A stretch of 16,263 nucleotides of DNA from Deltaproteobacteria bacterium RBG_13_61_14 (GCA_001797815.1 MGQK01000060.1:31019-47281), one strand, 5' to 3'; counted from the stretch's first letter, positions 8,204 through 15,000 are shown. The notes: generated from the letters alone by a model not told the origin. Made by a program: numbers and translations.

Positions 8204-8886
8204 GAGTTCAGCTTCACGCGTTGATAATAACGACACCTTTCTTTAAGACAGCACACCGGGCATTGTGGTTTCCGGGCGCGGCAGACGGCGCGGCCGTGGG
8301 CGATGAGGTTGAGATGGAACTCATACATCCCGGCGGGCGGCACCAATTTTCCCAGCCGCTCGTGCGCCCGCTGAGCCGTGGCTTTAGCCGGGAGCAAGCC
8401 CAGGCGTTGGCTCACCCGCAAGATGTGGGTGTCCACCGGAAAAGCCGGCTGGCCGCAGGCGAAGAGGATGACACAGGCTGCGGTCTTCTCGCCCACGCCC
8501 TGGAACGAGAGCAAATAGCCGCGGGCTTCCGCCGCCGGCATCCGGCAGACGCGCGCCAGGGAGTATCTCCCCTCGCTCTTGCGGATGCGCCGGAGCAGCG
8601 CCTGGATCCGCTCCGCCTTTTGCTCGGCCAGGCCGCCCACCCGGATGGCCGCGACCAGGTCTTGCCGCCTGGCTTTCGCTACCTGCTCCCAGCGAGGGAA
8701 CTGCCGCCGCAAAGAACGCCAGGCGCGGTCGCGGTTCCGGTCATTGGTGTTCTGGGAAAGAACCGTCAGGACCAGCTCATCCAAGGCCGAGGGCCGCGAG
8801 CCCGCCTGCGGGGCCCGCTTGCGGCCGTATTCCCGGGCCAGGGCCCTGATATAAAATTCAACCTGCCCCGGAATGCGAACCGTCAA
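8200..8886 (-). CDS. Endonuclease III family DNA glycosylase with [4Fe-4S] motif
   Basis: The protein has 228 residues, close to endonuclease III. The helix-hairpin-helix is LLSFQGVGEKTAA at 125-137 with the lysine at 134, and the catalytic aspartate is D152 in FPVDTHI. The C-terminal cluster motif C-x6-C-x2-C-x5-C uses C202, C209, C212 and C218 exactly; C213 is extra. The N-terminal helix VLTVLSQNTNDRN at 39-51 matches the LLSxQ region. Members remove oxidised bases from DNA and can cut abasic sites; whether this one matches Nth or a sister clade cannot be decided here. The frame starts at TTG 8886, with AAAGG about nine bases upstream; no internal ATG is early enough. It lies 33 bp after folE2 and is translationally coupled to the DUF4175-like gene, an unusual neighbour for a repair enzyme. 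Confidence 0.88.
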   Translation of the reverse strand: MTVRIPGQVEFYIRALAREYGRKRAPQAGSRPSALDELVLTVLSQNTNDRNRDRAWRSLRRQFPRWEQVAKARRQDLVAAIRVGGLAEQKAERIQALLRRIRKSEGRYSLARVCRMPAAEARGYLLSFQGVGEKTAACVILFACGQPAFPVDTHILRVSQRLGLLPAKATAQRAHERLGKLVPPAGMYEFHLNLIAHGRAVCRARKPQCPVCCLKERCRYYQRVKLNS

Positions 8887-8919
8887 CTGTGCTGCCTTTT
8901 ATTGTAATCCAAAAAGACC

Positions 8920-9693
8920 TTAACGACTACCCCACTCGACCATGGCGTAAGCGGAGTGGTTATGGATGGACTCGAAGTTCTCGGCCTCCACCGTGAACCA
9001 GGGGAAGTTGCCGTGAGCCGCCAGCTTGCGGGTCACCTCCCGCACCACGTCCTCCACGAACATAGGGTTCTCGTAGGCCCGCTCGGTGACGGCTTGCTCG
9101 TCCTCCCGCTTGAGCAGCGCATACACCGGCGCGCTGGCCGAGTCCTCCACGATCTGGATCACTTCTTCGATCCAGAAGAACTTGGTGAACTGGAGCAAGA
9201 TCGAGACCTCGCCCCGCTGGTTGTGGGCCCCGCGCGCGCTCATCTCCTTGGAGCAGGGGCAAAGCGTGGTCACCGGCACGGTGACCCCCACCAGGAACAG
9301 ACGCTGGCTGCCGCCCACCTCGCCCCGGTAGCGGAGCCGGTATTCCATCAGGCTTTCCTCGCCCGAGACCGGCGCCTTCTTCTGGATGAAGTAGGGGAAA
9401 TCGAGCTCGACGTGCGCGGCTTCCGCCGCGAGCGCGGCCTTGAGCTCCTCGAGGATGCCCAGGAAGTTGTTGATCCCGATCTCGCCGTGGTGCTTGTTGA
9501 GCACCTCGATGAAGCGGGACATGTGGGTGCCCTTGAACTCGTGGGGCAAATTCACATACATGTTGATCGAGGCCACCGTGTGCTGGATCTCGTTCTTCGG
9601 GTCGAGCACGATGATCGGGTAGCGGATGTTCTTCACCCCCACCTTGTCAATCGGGATCTGACGGTCGTCTTTACTGTTCTGAACGTCAATCAT
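8920..9693 (-). CDS. folE2: GTP cyclohydrolase IB, FolE2/MptA type
   Basis: The protein has 257 residues, the family length. It converts GTP to 7,8-dihydroneopterin triphosphate plus formate, the first step of folate and of queuosine synthesis, using a metal other than the obligate zinc of FolE1. The conserved block TVPVTTLCPCSKEMSARGAH at 138-157 is diagnostic. Candidate active-site ligands C147, H157, E199 and H244 have the same spacings as the Cys/His/Glu/His set I recall for the Neisseria enzyme. The C-terminus NHSAYAMVEWGSR is also typical. The gene follows queD after 35 bp, so its product can feed QueD directly. ATG 9693 is the start; no clear Shine-Dalgarno precedes it, because an inverted repeat occupies that space. 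Confidence 0.95.
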   Translation of the reverse strand: MIDVQNSKDDRQIPIDKVGVKNIRYPIIVLDPKNEIQHTVASINMYVNLPHEFKGTHMSRFIEVLNKHHGEIGINNFLGILEELKAALAAEAAHVELDFPYFIQKKAPVSGEESLMEYRLRYRGEVGGSQRLFLVGVTVPVTTLCPCSKEMSARGAHNQRGEVSILLQFTKFFWIEEVIQIVEDSASAPVYALLKREDEQAVTERAYENPMFVEDVVREVTRKLAAHGNFPWFTVEAENFESIHNHSAYAMVEWGSR

Positions 9694-9728
9694 AGTTAAC
9701 TTTGTTAACTTTGGGGCCTGGCCCCATG
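9694..9728. repeat. Stacked inverted repeats in the queD-folE2 gap
   Basis: Plus-strand AGTTAAC-TTT-GTTAACT at 9694-9710 is a perfect 7-base inverted repeat touching the folE2 start codon. GGGGCC-T-GGCCCC at 9713-9725 is a second perfect hairpin. The direct form GTTAACTTT is also duplicated head to tail. Together they fill the whole 35 bp gap. The first could be an operator, the second a hairpin that attenuates or stabilises the transcript. Equally, the gap may be repeat debris. It does not match the Zur-box pattern I know. Confidence 0.55.
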
Positions 9729-10103
9729 TTAAGTAGTCTCGGTATAAGTGGCTGCGGCCGTGTCTGACTCCCAGACCGTGACCGACACCATCTGCACCGG
9801 CACCTGGTTCAGGCTCGCTTCCAGCCGGTGATACACCTCCGCAGCCAGGTTCTCGGCGCTGGGGTTGACCTGGTCAAACGGCGGGATCTCGTTCAAGAAC
9901 TTGTGGTCCCAGGTCTCGAGGATCAAGTCGGTCTTTTCCTTGAGCAGCTTAAAATCCGCGGCCAGACCCACCTCGTCGAGGAATCCCGCTTTCACCTTCA
10001 CTTCCACTTTGTAGTTGTGGCCGTGCAGGTCCTCGCAGTTGCCCCGGTAGCCGCGCAGTTGATGGGCCGCGGAAAAAGTGCGGATGATGGTCAGCTCATA
10101 CAT
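9729..10103 (-). CDS. queD: 6-carboxy-5,6,7,8-tetrahydropterin synthase, QueD/PTPS family
   Basis: The protein has 124 residues, typical of bacterial QueD. Zinc-ligand histidines are H14 (FSAAHQL), H27 and H29 (LHGHNY), with catalytic C23 in GNCEDLHGH and a late VWES motif for pterin anchoring. QueD turns dihydroneopterin triphosphate into 6-carboxytetrahydropterin, the second step to the tRNA base queuosine. folE2, which makes its substrate, is next; queC, queE and queF are not in the window. A role in another pterin path is possible but the C-x3-HGH pattern favours QueD. ATG 10103 has a good AGGTGA six bases upstream. It is the first gene of the minus-strand run, facing the oxidoreductase cluster divergently. 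Confidence 0.92.
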   Translation of the reverse strand: MYELTIIRTFSAAHQLRGYRGNCEDLHGHNYKVEVKVKAGFLDEVGLAADFKLLKEKTDLILETWDHKFLNEIPPFDQVNPSAENLAAEVYHRLEASLNQVPVQMVSVTVWESDTAAATYTETT

Positions 10104-10292
10104 GCTCGCTCACCTGCTCTTGGACTTTAGTTTACCACAGGAAAACCTGATTTTGCCAGAAACTTCCGGCCTGCCTATCTCCAGCCCGGCGGCCGGCGGG
10201 AAAGGCCGGGACCGGCGCCTGCCTGGTTCCGTTCGCCGGCTTGACACTCCTCGGCTGATAGGCCAAGATTGAGCCGAAAAGGAGAAGTAAAC
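10104..10292. other. Divergent intergenic region, queD / oxidoreductase cluster
   Basis: These 189 bases separate two divergent transcripts. The plus-strand promoter and Shine-Dalgarno lie at the right end. The middle (about 10170-10222) is rich in CCGG and GGCC and can fold, but no single clear stem stands out. CAGG-AAAA-CCTG at 10138-10149 is a small perfect hairpin. On the minus strand the best -10-like hexamer for queD is TAAACT just before the ribosome site, without a good -35 match. I see no preQ1 riboswitch consensus. Confidence 0.5.
10241..10269 (+). promoter_or_regulatory. Sigma70-like promoter of the oxidoreductase cluster
   Basis: A perfect -35 hexamer TTGACA at 10241-10246 is followed after 17 bases by CAAGAT at 10264-10269, a 4-of-6 match to TATAAT. 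The start of transcription would be near 10276, giving a leader of about 17 bases that holds AAAAGGAG (10278-10285) and ATG 10293. Sequence match only. Confidence 0.6.
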
Positions 10293-10745
10293 ATGCCTGC
10301 TGGCAACGGCGGTTTGTCCCCCCGCCTTCGCAAAGTCCTGGAAGACATGGCCGAGCGGATTATCCCTTCGGGCGGGCCGGATTATCCGGGTGCCCGGGAC
10401 GTTCATTTGGCCGACCAGGTGATCGAGATGATCCAGAGTTTCCCCGGCGCCATGCGCGGCTTCCGGGCCGCGCTCATGCTCTGGGAGCTCTCCCCCCTCT
10501 TTCTCTCTTTTCAGTTTCGCACTTTCTCCCGGCTTTCGCCCGAAGGCCAAAACCATTATCTCGAAAGCTGGGAGAAAAGCCGGTTCTTCTTTCGCCGGGC
10601 CGCCCTGACCGGACTGAAAGGACTGTTCATGGTCCGCTTCTATGGGGACGCCCGGGTGCATGAAAAGATCGGTTATCGCGAAGGCTGTCTTCAGCCCCTG
10701 GAGCAGGTGGTGCCCCCGTGGTCGCCGGAGGAGGAGGGCCGATGA
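10293..10745 (+). CDS. Gluconate 2-dehydrogenase subunit 3-like small subunit of the GMC enzyme
   Basis: The protein has 150 residues from ATG 10293, chosen for the AAAAGGAG site eight bases upstream; the frame is open from 10269 but that start lacks a site. It begins LSPRLRKVLEDMAERIIPSG at about residues 7-26, the pattern seen at the start of the mature part of gluconate-2-dehydrogenase subunit 3 family proteins (helical, DVHLADQVIEMI). These small proteins partner GMC flavoproteins and are needed for their maturation or export. Here no Tat or Sec signal is present, so the complex is probably cytoplasmic. Its stop overlaps the GMC start as ATGA. Assignment rests on the N-terminal pattern and on the neighbour; the middle (FRAALMLWELSPLFLSF) is hydrophobic and may touch the membrane or a lipid substrate. 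Confidence 0.7.
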   Translation: MPAGNGGLSPRLRKVLEDMAERIIPSGGPDYPGARDVHLADQVIEMIQSFPGAMRGFRAALMLWELSPLFLSFQFRTFSRLSPEGQNHYLESWEKSRFFFRRAALTGLKGLFMVRFYGDARVHEKIGYREGCLQPLEQVVPPWSPEEEGR

Positions 10746-12256
10746 TTTACGAGGGCAAGGATTTCTCGGCCGACGTCCAGGAATCCGCGGAGGTGGTGGT
10801 GATTGGGTCCGGCGCCGGGGGGCCGGTGGTGGCCAAGGAGTTGGCCGAGCAGGGCCACTCGGTGGTGATGCTGGAGGAGGGACCCAAGGTCGAGACCAAG
10901 GATTTCACCCCCGACCCGTTCCGTGCCTTCCGCCGTTTTTACCGCGACGGCGGGACCACCATGGCCCTGGGCCGGCCGGCGGTGCCGTTCCCCCTCGGCC
11001 GCTGCCTGGGCGGGACCACCACGGTCAACTCCGGCACCTGCTTCCGCACCCCGGACAAGATCCTGCGCAAGTGGCGGCGGGAGTTCGGGCTGGAAGGGAT
11101 CGAGCCGGAAAAGATGCGGCCTTATTTCGAGCGGGTGGAAAAGATCATTGACGCGAACCCGGTCACCCCGGAGATCATGGGCCGGAACGGCGAGATCGTG
11201 CTGCGCGGGGCCAAGCAGCTCGGCTACTCCAGCGGGCCGCTCACCCGCAATATGCGGGGCTGCCGCGGCTGCGGGGTGTGCACACTCGGCTGTCCCTCGG
11301 GCGGCAAGCGCGCCACTTTCCTCAACTACATCCCCAGGGCCAGCCACTTCGGGGCCAAAGTCTATTGCGATCTGCGGGTAAGCAAGCTCTTGGTGAAGAA
11401 CGGGGCGGCCGTGGGAGTAGAAGGCGCGATCCTGGACCGGGACTCGGGCAAGCCCCGGCTCAAGTTTTCCGTCTCGGCCAAGCTGGTGGTCCTGGCCGCC
11501 GGCGCGATCTACTCGCCGCTGCTTTTGCTCAAGAACAAGCTGGCCAACGGCTCGGGCCAGGTGGGCCGGAACCTGCGCCTGCATCCGGGTATCCGGGTTT
11601 GTGCATTAATGGATGAGGTGGTGGACGGCTGGCGGGGGGTGCCCCAGGCGGTGTTCGTGGACGAGTTCGCCGACGAGGGGGTGATGCTGGAGGGGGTCTT
11701 CGTGGGCCCGGTCTTGACCGGGCCGGTGTTGCCTTACTTCGGCGAAAAAAACAAGGAGCTGATGTTTAAATATAAGAACCTGGCCGCGCACGGCGCCATG
11801 ATCTTTGACGAGACCCGCGGCCGGGTCAGGCTCGGGCTTCGCGGCCGGCCGCTGATTACCTACCAGATGATCCCGGAGGACGTGAAGAAGGGCGTCAAGG
11901 CCATTGCCTACACCGCGGAAATTTTCTTTGCCGCCGGCGCGAAAAAAGTTTACCCCACCGTCTCCTGGATGCCGGAGATGACCTCCCCCCGCCAGGTGCG
12001 CGAACTCTTGAGCGGCAGGGTCAAGGGCGCGGACCTCGAGTTCATGGCCTTCCACCCCATGGGCACCTGCCGCATGGGCACCGACCGCCGCGACTCGGTG
12101 GTGGACCCCTACGGCGAGAGCTGGGAAATCAAGAACCTCTTCGTCTGCGACGCCAGCATCTTCCCGAGCTGCCTGGGCGTCAACCCCATGGAAAGCATCA
12201 TGGCCTTTGCCAACCGCAGCGCGGATTATATGCAGGAGATGAAGTTGAAAGGGTGA
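10742..12256 (+). CDS. GMC family FAD oxidoreductase with internal CxxCxxCxxxC motif
   Basis: The protein has 504 residues from ATG 10742, which overlaps the upstream stop and follows GGAGGAGG at 10727-10734. The FAD-binding dinucleotide fold VVVIGSGAGGPVVAKEL lies at 18-34. GGTTTVNSGTCFR is the GMC substrate/FAD segment, and the C-terminal HPMGTCRMG begins at H438 with VNPMES (N481) behind, the usual catalytic His/Asn region. GMC enzymes oxidise alcohols with flavin as acceptor. C174, C177, C180 and C184 (GCRGCGVCTLGCPSGGK) form a ferredoxin-like cysteine array, known from long-chain alcohol oxidase and cholesterol-oxidase-like GMC members; it may bind an iron-sulfur cluster. No signal peptide is visible. 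With the small subunit, an SCP2-like protein and an FAD oxidase next to it, a hydrophobic alcohol is a plausible substrate, but this is inference. Confidence 0.9.
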   Translation: MIYEGKDFSADVQESAEVVVIGSGAGGPVVAKELAEQGHSVVMLEEGPKVETKDFTPDPFRAFRRFYRDGGTTMALGRPAVPFPLGRCLGGTTTVNSGTCFRTPDKILRKWRREFGLEGIEPEKMRPYFERVEKIIDANPVTPEIMGRNGEIVLRGAKQLGYSSGPLTRNMRGCRGCGVCTLGCPSGGKRATFLNYIPRASHFGAKVYCDLRVSKLLVKNGAAVGVEGAILDRDSGKPRLKFSVSAKLVVLAAGAIYSPLLLLKNKLANGSGQVGRNLRLHPGIRVCALMDEVVDGWRGVPQAVFVDEFADEGVMLEGVFVGPVLTGPVLPYFGEKNKELMFKYKNLAAHGAMIFDETRGRVRLGLRGRPLITYQMIPEDVKKGVKAIAYTAEIFFAAGAKKVYPTVSWMPEMTSPRQVRELLSGRVKGADLEFMAFHPMGTCRMGTDRRDSVVDPYGESWEIKNLFVCDASIFPSCLGVNPMESIMAFANRSADYMQEMKLKG

Positions 12257-12291
12257 GGAGTGAAGGGTGAAAGATGAAGGAAGAAATAATG

Positions 12292-12443
12292 GTAGCCGCG
12301 ACCGCCCCGGTCGCGGATAAAAAAAGGAAGCATGACAAGGAACAAGCGGTCGGGAATCCCCGTTAAAAGTGAAGTGGCCGGTATTTTGAAGGAATGGAAA
12401 TAAGGAAGGAAGATTAACCCGCGACCGGGGCGGTCGCGGCTAC
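12292..12443. repeat. REPIN-like pair of GTAG-headed hairpins
   Basis: The left unit at 12292-12316 is GTAG, then CCGCGACCG, loop CCC, CGGTCGCGG: a perfect 9-bp stem. The right unit at 12419-12443 is its inverse, CCGCGACCG, loop GGG, CGGTCGCGG, then CTAC. The 102 bases between are purine-rich and AT-richer, with no gene. Two inverted REP units with GTAG heads outermost match the REPIN design mobilised by RAYT transposases. It lies 35 bases after the GMC stop and could also end or stabilise that transcript. Confidence 0.8.
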
Positions 12444-12447
12444 AATT

Positions 12448-13449
12448 GTGGAAAATGAAATGCTTCAATATTTAAATGCTTACTCCTCTTTAATTATTGC
12501 AATTGCGACAGTGGCACTCGTAATTGGAACTTTTATCTCAGTTTGTGTAATAAGGTATCAAACTCGAGAGTCTGCTCGGCCGAAGCTTGTTGTCCTTCCC
12601 GGAATTGTGAATATGAATAGAGGAAACCAACTATCCCTGTCTCTTTTCTTGGTGAATGCAGGAAAAGGGTCTGCTTACGATATTAGAATCGAATGGAAAT
12701 ATTCTGGGTTTGAGGCTCCCATGCCCGCGGTGCTTCAACCGGGGGAGCATGGCGAACTCCAATACGATCCGGACATTACTCTGAGGATGGAGGGCATCAG
12801 GCGTATAGACCACGTTAAGGTTCCGCCTCTCAAACTTAGTTATAGAGATATTTATAACAAGATATACGAAGAGGATATCCCTGAATATGACTGGCGCAAC
12901 GTAGGCCAACAACGTGACTACTTGCAGCGAGTAAGGCTAGACCCTGGCAACGCAAAATTTATTTACTCATTGAGAGATAACGATATTAAACAAGTTAATA
13001 GTAATCAAGGGAGTGTCGTTAACTCAAATCGTAGCCGCGACCGCGCTTCTGTCGCGATTTCTGGCGAGGATTCGAACAAAGGAGGAGATACCGTGGAAGT
13101 CGTTTTGGAAAAACCGGAATCCATGAACCTGCTCGGATTGATCTTGAAAATGATTATCGAGCGGAACCTTAAGCAGGGCATGATGGCGGACCTGGTGGCC
13201 AACACCCGGGGCAACCTGCGCCTGGGCGCCGGGCAGATGAAGGCCACGCTCAAGTTCGAGGGCGAGCGGGTGGTGGTGGCCCGCGACTGGCTGATCCCGG
13301 CCCGGGCCAAGGTGGCCGCCTCCCTGGACACCTTCCTCGCCATCGGCCTGGGCAAGAACCCGGTCATTCCCTTCCTGCTCGGCAAGATCTCGCTGGGCGG
13401 CAACCTGCTCTGGCTCTTGAAGCTGATGCCGGTGTTTCAAGTTAAGTAG
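12448..13449 (+). CDS. AT-rich unknown membrane-anchored protein fused in frame to the SCP2-like gene
   Basis: I do not recognise the first part. The frame runs 333 residues from GTG 12448; ATG 12460, with GGAA six bases upstream, may be the true start. Residues about 12-35 are one strong membrane helix (SSLIIAIATVALVIGTFISVCV), followed by a short basic turn and about 150 residues that look beta-rich (LSLSLFLVNAGKGSAYDIRI), with a late asparagine-rich end. This part, up to about 13030, is AT-rich: 12481-12540 is 22 of 60 G+C, against 41 of 60 in 13201-13260. It then crosses a GTAG-headed REP-like hairpin and enters the SCP2-like gene without a stop. That gene has its own strong ribosome site, so the fusion is probably accidental. 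The natural C-terminus of the AT-rich protein may have been lost. Confidence 0.5.
   Translation: MENEMLQYLNAYSSLIIAIATVALVIGTFISVCVIRYQTRESARPKLVVLPGIVNMNRGNQLSLSLFLVNAGKGSAYDIRIEWKYSGFEAPMPAVLQPGEHGELQYDPDITLRMEGIRRIDHVKVPPLKLSYRDIYNKIYEEDIPEYDWRNVGQQRDYLQRVRLDPGNAKFIYSLRDNDIKQVNSNQGSVVNSNRSRDRASVAISGEDSNKGGDTVEVVLEKPESMNLLGLILKMIIERNLKQGMMADLVANTRGNLRLGAGQMKATLKFEGERVVVARDWLIPARAKVAASLDTFLAIGLGKNPVIPFLLGKISLGGNLLWLLKLMPVFQVK
13031..13056 (+). repeat. Single GTAG-headed REP-like hairpin inside the fused ORF
   Basis: GTAGCCGCGACCG at 13031-13043 is identical to the head of the unit at 12292. A 6-bp stem CGCGAC/GTCGCG (13036-13041 and 13051-13056) closes a nine-base loop, so the hairpin is a diverged copy. 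It marks exactly where AT-rich sequence stops and GC-rich sequence begins. It is translated in frame as part of the fused ORF. Confidence 0.65.
13093..13449 (+). CDS. SCP2-like sterol/lipid carrier domain protein
   Basis: The protein has 118 residues from GTG 13093, which has a near-perfect AAAGGAGGAG at 13078-13087 with a five- or six-base spacer; this makes it a gene of its own within the longer frame. The pattern (GNLRLGAGQMKATLKFEGER, then ARAKVAASLDTFLAIGLGK, then LLGKISLGGNLLWLLKLMP) follows the SCP2 fold order: beta sheet, helix, helix, and a final GK...GG...L segment. SCP2 domains bind sterols, fatty acyl chains or other hydrophobic ligands in the cytoplasm. Placed between a GMC oxidoreductase and an FAD oxidase, it may present a hydrophobic substrate. 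No cysteine or metal motif is visible. The assignment is by pattern only and could be wrong for another small alpha/beta lipid-binding family. Confidence 0.55.
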   Translation: MEVVLEKPESMNLLGLILKMIIERNLKQGMMADLVANTRGNLRLGAGQMKATLKFEGERVVVARDWLIPARAKVAASLDTFLAIGLGKNPVIPFLLGKISLGGNLLWLLKLMPVFQVK

Positions 13450-13450
13450 T

Positions 13451-13490
13451 ATTTCGGATTGCAGATTGGGGATTGCGGATTGCGGATTGA
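13451..13490. repeat. Short tandem repeat of ATTGCGG units in the intergenic gap
   Basis: The gap 13450-13523 contains several imperfect copies of GGATTGC (CGGATTGCAGATTGGGG, then GGATTGCGGATTGCGGATTG). It is unlike the flanking coding sequence and resembles low-complexity debris seen in intergenic spacers of some uncultured phyla. It ends shortly before the ribosome site AAGGAAG of the following gene. No hairpin and no spacer structure are visible. Confidence 0.6.
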
Positions 13491-13523
13491 AGATAATTAG
13501 AGAAGAAGGGAAAGGAAGTTTCA

Positions 13524-14996
13524 ATGAATGCGGATGAAATCAAGAAGCGGCTGGTGGCGATCCTCGGACCGGAGCGGGTTAACACCGATGACGCCACCCT
13601 GGAGAAATACAGCAAGGACATGACCGAGGCGCCGGAAGCGCGGCCGGGGTTCGTGGTCTTTCCCCAGACCACCGAGGAAGTCGCTGCGATCGTAAAGCTC
13701 GCGAACGAGGCCAAGCTGCCGCTCACCCCCCGGGTGGCCGGGACCAACCTGGGCGGGCTGACCATTCCTTCGCCCGGCGGTTGTGTAATAGATCTGACCC
13801 AGATGAACCGGGTGCTGGAGGTGAACCCCTCCGAGCGCTATGCCATCATCGAGCCGGGCGTCACCTTCGAGGGGATCAAGAAGCACCTGGACGAGAACCG
13901 CTACGACCTGGTGATCGGCTACCCGCTCTCGCCGCCCTGGACCTCGGTGGTGGCCAACTGCCTGCTCGACGGGCTCGGCAACTTAAGCTTCCGCTACGGC
14001 ACCATGGCCGAGTGGATCAACGGGATCGAGGCGGTGCTGCCCACCGGGGAGGTGATCCGGGCCGGGTCCTGCGCTCTCTCGCCGCTGTGGTTCAACCGGG
14101 CGCCGATGCCCGACCTGGTGGGGCTCTTCGTCTCCTGGCAAGGCACCACCGGCATCGTCACCAAGATGGCGGTGCAACTGTGGCCCCGGCGGGCCGAGCG
14201 GCTGCGCACCTTCATCATGTTCTACACCTGGAAAGAGGCCTTCGAGATGCTGGCCCGCTTCGCCCGCTACAACATCTACGATGACATCGGCGGGCTGAGT
14301 TGGGTCACTTCCAAGCTCTTATTCAAAATTGAAAAACCAGGGCCCAAGGACCCGAACGAGCCGATCTTCTTCCTCTACCTCGACATCTCGGCGGAAGATA
14401 AAGAAGAGCTGAACCTGAAGATCAAGATGATGAACCGGGAGCTGGAGCGGGGCCGCGACCAGGGCATGCAGATCGAAAGCCCGATGGACGTGAAGACGCT
14501 CACCTCGATCAACCCGGACTTTGACAAGTTCGCGGAGTTCCCCACCTACCTCGACTTCCTGATCGAGACCAAGGGCCGGGGCCTGACCTGGGTGGGCACC
14601 TACGGCCCGGTCAACCGGTTAGCCGAGGGCGCGGAAAAGTGCGAGAAGATCATGTGGGCCCACGGCTTCCCGCCGACCCTGGTGATCCGGCCCATGAAGG
14701 GCGGGCATTACGCCGTGCTCCGGTGCATCACCATCTTCGACCGCTCGGACCCGGAGGACCGCAAGCGGGCCGCGGCGGTGAACGCGGCGCTGTGCGACCA
14801 GGTGCTGGAGCTGGGCTACATCCCTTACAAGGCGCCGGCCTGGGCGGTGCGCAAATTCTTGCCCCGCCTGGACCAGGGCTACCTGCATACGCTGCAGCGG
14901 ATCAAGGATCTCCTGGACCCGAACGGGATCATGAACCCGGGCAAGTGGCTCTTGGGCACCGAGGAATTGAAGCAAGCGCTAAAGACCAGGGAATGA
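13524..14996 (+). CDS. FAD-linked oxidase, VAO/PCMH family (GlcD or 4-cresol dehydrogenase-like)
   Basis: The protein has 490 residues. The FAD-binding PCMH domain spans about 41-220: RPGFVVFPQTTEEVAAIVKL at 40-59, RVAGTNLGG at 70-78, PGGCVIDLTQMNRV at 84-97, then RYGTMAEWINGIEAVLPTGE at 157-176. The second half is the family's substrate domain, ending LDPNGIMNPGKW, a conserved tail. Members oxidise alpha-hydroxy acids, phenolic alcohols or p-cresol-like substrates with bound FAD, and pass electrons to an external acceptor. The RVAGT loop replaces the more common RGGGT. The tail (GYIPYKAPAWAVRKF) reminds me of 4-cresol dehydrogenase flavoproteins, but I see no cytochrome partner. AAGGAAG at about 13512-13518 precedes ATG 13524. 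It closes the plus-strand oxidoreductase cluster. Confidence 0.85.
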   Translation: MNADEIKKRLVAILGPERVNTDDATLEKYSKDMTEAPEARPGFVVFPQTTEEVAAIVKLANEAKLPLTPRVAGTNLGGLTIPSPGGCVIDLTQMNRVLEVNPSERYAIIEPGVTFEGIKKHLDENRYDLVIGYPLSPPWTSVVANCLLDGLGNLSFRYGTMAEWINGIEAVLPTGEVIRAGSCALSPLWFNRAPMPDLVGLFVSWQGTTGIVTKMAVQLWPRRAERLRTFIMFYTWKEAFEMLARFARYNIYDDIGGLSWVTSKLLFKIEKPGPKDPNEPIFFLYLDISAEDKEELNLKIKMMNRELERGRDQGMQIESPMDVKTLTSINPDFDKFAEFPTYLDFLIETKGRGLTWVGTYGPVNRLAEGAEKCEKIMWAHGFPPTLVIRPMKGGHYAVLRCITIFDRSDPEDRKRAAAVNAALCDQVLELGYIPYKAPAWAVRKFLPRLDQGYLHTLQRIKDLLDPNGIMNPGKWLLGTEELKQALKTRE

Positions 14997-15000
14997 AGGC

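Noticed and set aside
9694-9710. Zur box before folE2
   Set aside because: The inverted repeat is GTTAAC-based and does not fit the GTTAT...ATAAC pattern; kept only as an unassigned repeat.
10104-10240. preQ1 riboswitch in front of queD
   Set aside because: No preQ1-I-like stem with an A-rich tail close to the ribosome site, and no terminator alternative, is visible.
12444-13030. AT-rich block as a toxin-antitoxin or phage-defence gene
   Set aside because: A single transmembrane helix and beta-rich tail show no nuclease, kinase or TIR motif and no partner gene; nothing supports a defence role.
13451-13490. Possible CRISPR-like repeat array
   Set aside because: Units are about 7-9 bases with no unique spacers and no cas gene is present.
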